A stretch of DNA of 11,492 bases from Baffinella frigidus (Eukaryota; Cryptophyceae; Cryptomonadales; Baffinellaceae): contig MU646610.1 in NCBI GenBank assembly GCA_026770585.1, positions 147,942-159,433 of the forward strand, read 5' to 3'. This document shows positions 1 through 11,492 of the stretch, piece after piece. Numbering within the stretch: position 1 is the first letter of the stretch; each line of letters begins with the position of its first letter. A program made the position numbers and the translations under genes. The notes beneath the pieces were generated by a model. The model was not told the origin of the DNA and made no database searches. It saw nothing but the letters and a program-made list of their open reading frames with translations.

Positions 1-199
1 GAGAGGTGAGGGACCCCTCCCGAGACGCTGTTTTCGCAGGCAACGTGTGCACCGACTGACGTTTTGAGGTGGGGCCACACCCGCGCAAAGTTCCGACCCT
101 GCACCTTTTCAAAAGTGAAGACTAGCTCTGCTTCAGGGCACGCAGGCATTGGATCAAACTCCGCGGAGAATGGCTCCCTCTCTCCCGAACACACACACA
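1..199. other. Left edge, no confident gene
   Basis: No supported gene. A pyrimidine stretch ending TTTTCGCAG at about 31-39 could be a splice acceptor followed by a very short plus-strand open segment (GNVCTD, then TGA at 57-59), which would be the last exon of a gene lying to the left. This is too short to support. A small (CA)n tract at 190-199 abuts the first inverted-repeat element. Confidence 0.3.
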
Positions 200-399
200 T
201 GGGTACCTCCCTTATACGAAAGCGCCCCCCTCCCTAGGACCACCATAGGTCCCTAGGCATAGGCCTACTATCTCTTAAGTGGCGATTAGGCTCTTACGCC
301 CCACCGTAGGGCCCTAGGACTTGCCTAGGACCTCTTGGAGGTCAAATTTGACCTCCTGGCCACTTAACAGATAGGGTTTCTTATGAGCGAGGTACCCCT
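200..399. mobile_element. Inverted-repeat (MITE-like) element A
   Basis: A foldback element of about 200 bases. The left end reads GGGTACCTCCCTTATACGAAAG and the right end, on the opposite strand, reads GGGGTACCTCGCTCATAAGAAA, so the termini are imperfect inverted repeats. An inner inverted pair, CTTAAGTGGC near 275 and GCCACTTAA near 359, lies inside. The interior is rich in CCTAGG and AGGCCT and has no coding capacity. The same termini recur in elements B, C and D. Small size, shared termini and no transposase fit a non-autonomous DNA transposon; the superfamily is unknown. Confidence 0.65.
337..356. repeat. 20-base perfect palindrome
   Basis: GGAGGTCAAA is followed immediately by its own reverse complement TTTGACCTCC with no spacer. 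It lies within element A but off its centre, so it is a separate symmetry from the terminal repeats. Confidence 0.8.
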
Positions 400-660
400 A
401 TACTCCTCGTCTCCGCAGCACATCTCCCTCTCAGCTATCCATGCGCTCGAACCCTGTTGCCGACATTTTGCACCGTGGAACGCCTCTGACAGCTTTCCGG
501 GCGTGTGGCGCAGGCGGTTGGTGCGCGCGCAGGAGAGAGTGAGCCAGCGCCTACGCTCGCTCCAGGGTGCGTGCTCCTTGCCCCACCTCATTCTTATGCA
601 CCCATAACCATGGACCAACTTGGCGGAGACCACACACGTGCCCTGTGACGGTGTCCCTCT
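400..660 (+). other. Weak candidate exon region
   Basis: An open plus-strand frame from an acceptor-like CTCCGCAG (about 410-417) reads through a segment ending GVWRRRLVRAQERVSQRLRSLQ near 573, where AGG|GTGCGT could be a donor. The Arg/Gln/Leu-rich tail looks mildly helical, but the frame begins inside the inverted-repeat end (MSEVPLY), composition is GC-biased and no family is recognised. The opposite strand is also open here. Treat it as a possibility only. Confidence 0.2.
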
Positions 661-675
661 GCCACTCGCTCACCC

Positions 676-760
676 CACACCCTTAACCCTCAACCCTAAA
701 TGCAAACCCTACAACCTGAATTCTTCACCCTAAACCCTAAATCCCCAGTGCAACCTCCCC
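676..760. repeat. Degenerate CCCTAAA heptamer repeat
   Basis: An imperfect telomere-like run (CCCTTAA, CCCTCAA, CCCTAAA variants), C-rich on the + strand. It is interstitial, short and diverged, not a chromosome end. Confidence 0.8.
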
Positions 761-787
761 CCCCACCCGTCGTCTCGTACCGCCTAC

Positions 788-1009
788 AGGAGTACCTCGC
801 TCATAAGAAAGCGCCCCCCCCGAGGACCCTACAGTAGGCCTATTCATTAAGTGGCGAGGGGGTCTTAAAGGACCTCCTACAGGTCCTAGGCAGGTCCTAT
901 GGTTCTACGGTAGGGCGTATGCGCCTGATCGCCACTTAAGGGATGCCTAGCTAGGGCCCTATGGTGGTCCTAGGGGGGTGGGCGTTTCTTATGAGCGAGG
1001 TACCCTGCG
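788..1009. mobile_element. Inverted-repeat (MITE-like) element B
   Basis: The best-preserved member. The left terminus AGTACCTCGCTCATAAGAAA (791-810) matches the reverse complement of the right terminus TTTCTTATGAGCGAGGTACC (985-1004). An inner pair, TTAAGTGGCGA near 848 and TCGCCACTTAA near 929, makes a nested foldback. The same 8 bases, CCGCCTAC, lie at 780-787 and 1010-1017 and may be a target-site duplication, although the right-hand copy is a few bases beyond the best terminus. There is no internal gene. Confidence 0.7.
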
Positions 1010-1039
1010 CCGCCTACGTGTTGCCTGCTGGTGCTCCTC

Positions 1040-1283
1040 CACCCCTATCCCTCAAGTGGTGGGTATCATACAATCCTACCAGGCAGGGGCCTACGACCTG
1101 CTGTAAGGGTCGTTACGACCTGCTGGGGGTCGAGTATGACCCCCACGCCACTCAAGGGATACAGGGGTACCTCGCTCATGAGAAAGCGCCTCCTCCTAGG
1201 TCCCTACAGTAGGCCTATTCCTAGGGGACCCTGCGGTAGTCCTAGCGGTGGGGGCATTTTTTGGGGGGGAGAGGTACCCCTGT
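1040..1283. mobile_element. Inverted-repeat (MITE-like) element C
   Basis: The core at 1161-1283 (123 bases) has perfect 13-base terminal inverted repeats, ACAGGGGTACCTC at the left and GAGGTACCCCTGT at the right. Just to the left, 1040-1160 holds another imperfect inverted pair (TATCCCTCAAGTGGTG and CGCCACTCAAGGGATA) similar to the inner arms of A and B. The block may therefore be a rearranged or nested copy. No gene lies inside. Confidence 0.6.
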
Positions 1284-1560
1284 AGTGACCGCCGTTGTCC
1301 TCTGGGTTGGCAGATGAGATCGAGCACGTCGACGCGCGCGTGCAAGGCGTCGCACCACCCTCTCCCTCCCGCCTCCGCACGCACCTCTCCGCCTCAGCCC
1401 GCACCCCCCCCGTCTATCGCCTCGAGTGAGCCTGGCTCGGCAGGACCACAGGCCGGGGTGCTGTATCCCAAGTAAATTTTCATAGAAGCACACTCTCTCA
1501 GATGCGGTCACGTCACGCACGCACGCACACACACACACACACGCATTCTCTCTCTCTCAC
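1284..1560 (+). other. Weak candidate exon and microsatellites
   Basis: A candidate acceptor, GGGTTGGCAG at 1304-1313, is followed on the + strand by an open segment readable as DEIEHVDARVQ (about 1313-1345). It is plausible as a short coding stretch but has no clear GT donor, neighbour or family. The rest is GC-rich and repetitive, with a (CA)n tract at 1517-1543 and TC tracts after it. Confidence 0.2.
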
Positions 1561-1563
1561 CGG

Positions 1564-1663
1564 AGTGACTCGCTCATAAGACCCCCCCCCCCCCCCCGGG
1601 ACCCTAGGCATGGGCCTACTGTAGGGTCCTCTAGGGGGAGGCGTTCTCTTATGAGCGAGGCCC
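1564..1663. mobile_element. Inverted-repeat element D (decayed)
   Basis: A shorter, damaged relative of A-C. CTCGCTCATAAG at 1570-1581 pairs with CTTATGAGCGAG near 1648-1660. The GTACC at the outer ends is lost and a poly-C run has expanded next to the left arm. TC and poly-C tracts flank it. Confidence 0.55.
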
Positions 1664-1707
1664 CCCTGTCCCCCCCCCCCCCCCCCCCCCTGTCTGCCTC
1701 TCTCTCT

Positions 1708-1748
<41 letters not shown>

Positions 1749-1760
1749 TCTCTCTCACAC
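1664..1760. repeat. Poly-C and (TC)n microsatellite
   Basis: A run of about 20 C (around 1670-1690) followed by (TC)n to about 1755. Long arginine/glutamate or serine/leucine open frames across it are translation artefacts. Confidence 0.9.
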
Positions 1761-1782
1761 ACCCATCCTGACTCGGAAGTGG

Positions 1783-1905
1783 TCATGCGTTTCCGAGGAG
1801 AGGGATCTTGTCAGGAACGAAGCCCGACTCGATGAAAGTCTTGGTGTCCGGGTCGATGCCCTGCTCACAGGCCAGGGTTCCAGGGTCAGCATCCCAACAA
1901 ATCGT
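1783..1905 (-). CDS. C-terminal exon of the minus-strand gene
   Basis: Read on the minus strand, the acceptor CCTCCACATTTGCAG is followed by 40 codons and a TGA at 1783-1785. The peptide starts TICWDADPGTLACEQG and ends FVPDKIPLLGNA. It is not repetitive and uses mostly G/C third positions, as a real exon would. The opposite strand is also open here, so strand choice rests on the acceptor, the stop and the other minus-strand exons. The acceptor and exon start have a damaged copy at about 1937-1992. The protein family is not recognised. Confidence 0.5.
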   Translation of the reverse strand, partial: TICWDADPGTLACEQGIDPDTKTFIESGFVPDKIPLLGNA

Positions 1906-4229
1906 CTGCAAATGTGGAGGGTTGGCAAGGTGGAGGCCCTGCTCCCAGTCCAGGGTTCCTTTCAGCCCCAGCGTCCCACCAAATTATCTGCACATGCACT
2001 GCCACCAACACTATTTCCCCTTGGGTCAACACAGCTGATCCTTGGCAGACACTTGCCATTTCGTTTAGACAGACCTGCTCTGGGAGCAGGCATTTGACTG
2101 AAGGCGCTGGCTTCAGAGGAGTTGACTCGAGTGAAAAGTTGTGGCTCAGAGTGAATGTGGAGGGTTGGCAAATGTGGAGGGGCGGCAGACGCCTTCGAGA
2201 TGGCACGCGGTGATGCAGGCCTGCCACAGGTGCAATCAGCAAACGACTCTTGGAGGTGGCGAATCAGTCATCTCAGTACGACTCATGGAGGTAGCGAATC
2301 AGTCATCTCAGTAGAAGGCCCGCGACGTGCAGCAGGCCTACACCGGCCGCGGACAGCAGGGTACACTGGGGTTCCCACTACCGGGCAGCAGTGGGTTTCT
2401 CGCAGTCTACCAAGGCAGCAGCACTTTCTCTCAGTCTATCAAGGGAGCTCTCAACGCTACTCAAGAAGCCTACGTGCATCTACCTTGAAACCCTCCCAAC
2501 CCTGCATCCGGTGCCCTTAGCGCCTCGCTACCCCCATCAGCACTCAGCGAGGGCAGCAGGACCTTGGTGAGGTTCGGGCCTTTGGTCCACAGGTTCTGGC
2601 GCCTGACCGTCATCCTCCGCATCGATGCGCTCATTGAGGCCACCATGTGCGGGTTCGGGTCGTGCGACCACTTATCCTGTGGGGGTTGGGAGGGGGGTCA
2701 GGGGTTGGGGTTTGGGGTGTGGGGTGTAAGGTTTGGGGTTTGGGGTGTGGGGTTTGGGGTGTGGGGTTTGGGGTTTGGGGTTTGGGGTTTGGGGTTTGGG
2801 GTTTGGGGTTTGGAGTTTGGGGTATGGGGTTTCGGGTTCGGATTGACCGACTATTCTGAACTTGACATTCTGGGGTCGCGCTACAACCCCGTCGATTTTG
2901 GAGCGGGAATGGCCCACCAAATCGGTGAGCCCCAACAGAGTGAGACTTGCCCCAGGATTTGAATCCAACTCTGGGCCCACGATTCCAATCCTGGCAGACT
3001 AGGACAAATGTAGCACGGACCCCCCACGGCGGCGCAGCACGGCGGCGCAGCGTGCGGAGACACCACGCCAGCAGGGTCCATGCGAGTATATGCCAGCACT
3101 TCTTTCGTGGATGGGCAAAGAGAGCATACCCCGAAATAGGTATGTTGCTGGGTGAGGGATCTCTAGGGCTGTGTGGGGTTTGGGGTTTGGGGTTTGGAGT
3201 TTGGAGTTTTGGGGTTTGGGGTTTGGGGTTTGGGGTTTGGGGTTTAAGGTATGGGGTTTAGTTGTTTGGGGTTTGGAGTTTGGTGTTTGGGGCTTAGGGT
3301 TTAGGTTTCGGGGTTGGGGTTTATGTTTTGGGATTTAGGGTTTAGGGATTAGCGGTCTGGGGTCTGGGGTTAGGGGTTACGGTATTGGAAATCGGCCTCG
3401 TGAGAGGCGATGAGGATTGGAAGCGGGTTTTAGGGTTGGCCTGGGGGTTGAACACACACGACTTTCCTGGCATGTGTTTTTCAGGTTACACGGTTGAAGG
3501 CACATTATCAAGTGATTCTATCACGAACAACCAACTTGTTCTTGAGGGGGGGTTCTTCTTGTTTATGGTTTATGGTTTATGGTTTATGGTTTATGGTTTA
3601 TGGTTTATGGTTTATGGTTTATGGTTCATGGTGGTTCATGGTTCATGGTTGATGTTGTATCGTTCATGGTTTATGATTTATGGTTTAGAGTACAGGATCT
3701 TGTGGCTGGGTCTGGGTTATCCAGATCCCAGAGCTTTGTCGACCCCCGCCTCTCTCTCCCCGCTCTGTCTCAAGGTCTCAAGCTTTCCCGCAGACCGTCA
3801 TCCCCAGGTTTCAACGTCAGCATCGCTCAGAGGCGCTCCCGAGCAAAAGGAAACACACGTAGCTGGTGAAACAGAGCGCCCAGCCAACAGACCCTTGCTC
3901 GCCGGTTGTGTGAGGCATCTCGGTCGGAGAGGGTGAGGAAGAGGGCGGGAGGGTGCCTGCATCGGCATGTTGAGCACCAAGCTGGGAACTATCGCCGACT
4001 TCTTCTTGTATCCCGGCTGCGGCACCCCCATCCCCAGCGGCTTGGCCCACAGGTCCTTGATAGAGTTGCGCCACTTGTCGGCATTGAGGTCCCCGGTGGT
4101 CACGGTAGGGTCCTCAAGAGCCACCCGCTGCCCCTCATCGCCACGCCCCCCCAGCGCCACCAGCGTTACAAGCACCGCGCACACCAGCCCAGCTGCCGCC
4201 AGGGCCGGGGCGCCCGTCCGCATTCGCAT
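1783..4229 (-). CDS. Minus-strand multi-exon gene, signal-anchor protein (inferred assembly)
   Basis: I infer one minus-strand gene from three exons that share orientation and clean codon boundaries: N-terminal (3957-4229), internal (2563-2676) and C-terminal with stop (1783-1905). The product would begin with a short basic head and one hydrophobic segment, suggesting a membrane-anchored or secreted protein with its main part outside the cytosol. I recognise no family. Introns on its sense strand hold C-rich heptamers (G-rich on +). Further exons probably remain unassigned in 2677-3956 and 1906-2562, so the protein cannot be joined with confidence. That all three exons belong to a single gene is inference. 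Confidence 0.4.
1937..1992 (-). pseudogene. Damaged copy of the C-terminal exon start
   Basis: A segment about 80 bases upstream (in minus-strand sense) repeats the acceptor TGCAG and the exon start: TGCAG|ATAATTTGGTGGGACGC against TGCAG|ACGATTTGTTGGGATGC, followed by related CCTGG...GAGCAGGGC sequence. The frame is not kept. This looks like a local duplication of a splice acceptor plus part of its exon. Confidence 0.6.
2243..2312. repeat. 35-base tandem duplication
   Basis: Two adjacent copies starting ACGACTC(T/A)TGGAGGT(G/A)GCG and ending CATCTCAGT, at 2243-2277 and 2278-2312, differ at two positions. A recent tandem duplication with no coding sense. Confidence 0.85.
2386..2445. repeat. 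Diverged 30-base tandem duplication
   Basis: CAGCAG...CAGTCTACCAAGG (2386-2415) is followed by CAGCAG...CAGTCTATCAAGGG (2416-2445). The copies are older than the 35-base pair nearby. Confidence 0.65.
2563..2676 (-). CDS. Internal exon of the minus-strand gene, 38 codons
   Basis: On the minus strand a C-rich tract ends CCCCCACAG at 2677-2685 (acceptor). It is followed by exactly 38 open codons, and then AAG|GTCCTG supplies a donor at 2562-2561. The peptide begins DKWSHDPNPHMVASMSASMR and ends RRQNLWTKGPNLTK: mixed, non-repetitive and basic in the second half. Both boundaries fall between codons. The exon is too short to show as a long open frame. The family is not recognised. The DKW and LW.K motifs loosely echo the N-terminal exon (DKWRNS, DLWAKP), which may be chance. 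Confidence 0.55.
2695..2835. repeat. GGGTTTG heptamer array, G-rich on +
   Basis: Imperfect GGGTTTG/GGGTGTG units, a variant of the plant-type telomere heptamer. On the sense strand of the minus-strand gene it is C-rich and leads directly into the acceptor of exon 2563-2676, so it can serve as its polypyrimidine tract. The long Gly/Phe/Val/Trp or Pro/Lys/Gln frames across it are not genes. Confidence 0.9.
2836..3165. other. Unassigned stretch between heptamer arrays
   Basis: Probably intronic to the minus-strand gene. Several minus-strand segments are open: one with STKEVLAYTRMDPAG near 3080-3110 and another after CTGCCAG near 3000. None has two convincing splice sites in one frame. A GGCGGCGCAGCAC pair sits near 3026-3048. 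Confidence 0.35.
3170..3380. repeat. GGGTTTG/GGGTTTA heptamer array, G-rich on +
   Basis: A second array grading from GGGTTTG units into TTTAGGG-type units, degenerate at the right end. It has the same strand orientation as the 2695-2835 array. Confidence 0.9.
3381..3560. other. Unassigned, AT-richer stretch
   Basis: TTTTTCAG|GTTACACGG near 3478-3484 resembles a plus-strand acceptor. The following plus frame, readable as GYTVEGTLSSDSITNNQLVLEG, is more AT-rich than other exons here and runs into repeats without a donor. I do not call it an exon. Confidence 0.3.
3561..3690. repeat. GGTTTAT heptamer array
   Basis: Near-perfect tandem GGTTTAT units (about 3564-3626) decaying to GGTTCAT. This is a third heptamer family in the same locus and orientation, one base from the telomere-type GGGTTTA. 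The repeated MVYGLWF translation is an artefact. Confidence 0.9.
3691..3956. other. Unassigned, probably first intron of the minus-strand gene
   Basis: No exon supported. The minus-strand frame of the N-terminal exon stays open to 3798 but changes character after residue 91, becoming Pro/Ser/Arg-rich. I therefore place the exon end at 3957. Confidence 0.4.
3957..4229 (-). CDS. N-terminal exon of the minus-strand gene, signal-anchor
   Basis: From an ATG at 4229 the exon encodes 91 residues. Residues 1-5 are basic (MRMRT) and residues about 8-27 are strongly hydrophobic (LAAAGLVCAVLVTLVALG), a signal peptide or single signal-anchor. An acidic-to-polar segment follows, with DKWRNSIKDLWAKP (51-64) and a basic GYKKK (73-77), ending VLNMPMQ. 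The frame stays open five prime of the ATG to about 4265, but without another ATG. The apparent donor is CAG|GCACCC at a codon boundary, a GC rather than GT donor, so the exon end is uncertain. The gene is divergent from the LRRC45-like gene. Topology is inferred from hydrophobicity only. Confidence 0.5.
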
Positions 4230-4420
4230 CCTCCCAGCCCTGCGCCTCCTCGCTCTACAACTCAATTTTAGCTCGAGGTCACGTTACCCAGCCGCTCAGC
4301 TCGGCCACGGTCCCCAGCGAGGGCCCAAGCCTGCACAGCGGTGGTGTGTGAGCGCAGATTCTTCCTTTGTTCATCGCCTGAAGTCGGCAGCCACACCCGC
4401 CGCCAGGATCCCCGTCCAGG
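4230..4420. promoter_or_regulatory. Divergent intergenic region, likely bidirectional promoter
   Basis: This 191-base gap lies between the two putative start codons facing away from each other. It has no heptamers, microsatellites or foldback elements, unlike most of the window. I see no clear TATA box. Its role is inferred from gene arrangement alone. Confidence 0.45.

Positions 4421-11492
<7,072 letters not shown>

Larger units (their letters stand above)
1906..2562. other. Intronic or intergenic stretch with local duplications
   Basis: No confident exon. It holds GTGGAGGGTTGGCAA repeats (about 1914 and 2156), a 35-base tandem pair (2243-2312) and a diverged 30-base tandem pair (2386-2445). 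On the minus strand, GGCAG|GCCTGCATCACCGCG near 2215 might start a small exon, but no donor is clear. Confidence 0.4.

Noticed and set aside
383-607. Small proteins starting MSEVPL or containing GTSLIRK
   Set aside because: These strings are the inverted-repeat termini of the foldback elements read in two directions.
1513-1758. Arg/Glu repeat frame on the minus strand
   Set aside because: It is the translation of the (TC)n tract.
2950-2975. GGATTTGAATCC-like string resembling a tRNA B box
   Set aside because: Neither strand folds a T arm with a seven-base loop, and no A box or acceptor stem is present.
2564-2980. Long open frames of Gly/Phe/Val/Trp or Pro/Lys/Gln type across the heptamer arrays
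   Set aside because: They are translations of GGGTTTG repeats, equally open in several frames and on both strands.
3385-3936. A 183-residue plus-strand frame with MVYGLWF repeats
   Set aside because: The middle is the GGTTTAT array; the ends have no recognisable protein and no supported splice sites.

Overview
The window is nuclear DNA from a eukaryote, probably a microbial alga or related protist. It has many short exons between GT...AG introns (exon ends mostly CAG|GT, acceptors mostly CAG|G). It carries masses of degenerate CCCTAAA-type heptamers, the TTTAGGG telomere type shared by plants, most green algae, dinoflagellates and haptophytes. It is GC-rich and full of (TC)n, (CA)n, poly-C and poly-G tracts. 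I cannot name the species. Most long open frames are artefacts of heptamer repeats, microsatellites or inverted-repeat elements; the real exons are short, and several are too short to show up as long open frames.

Layout. Bases 1-1760 are a repeat region with at least four related foldback (MITE-like) elements whose ends read GGTACCTCGCTCATAAGAAA, plus microsatellites and a few weak candidate exons. Bases 1783-4229 hold a minus-strand gene, assembled by inference from three exons: an N-terminal signal-anchor exon, an internal exon of 38 codons and a C-terminal exon with a stop. Its introns contain G-rich heptamers as read on the + strand. A 191-base gap (4230-4420) separates it from a divergent plus-strand gene that runs from 4421 past the right edge.

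The plus-strand gene is the main result. Its first exons encode 28-residue leucine-rich repeats with the signatures EGAT, LEWNSVG, LDLRNN and DLRWN in the order and spacing I recall for the centrosome/basal-body protein LRRC45. The exons downstream (about 6592 to 10954) encode a charged coiled coil, as in the second half of LRRC45, including a KDLDERVQRSEA segment resembling the animal protein. I read 4421-11492 as one LRRC45-like gene of at least 15 exons, with the 3' end beyond the window.

Two structural patterns stand out. First, heptamer and TC repeats are always pyrimidine-rich on the sense strand of the gene that contains them. The orientation flips at the divergent promoter, and several introns are made almost entirely of such repeats, right up to the splice sites. 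Second, damaged partial copies of exon-intron junctions lie next to the real exons in at least five places, suggesting repeated local duplication of splice junctions.
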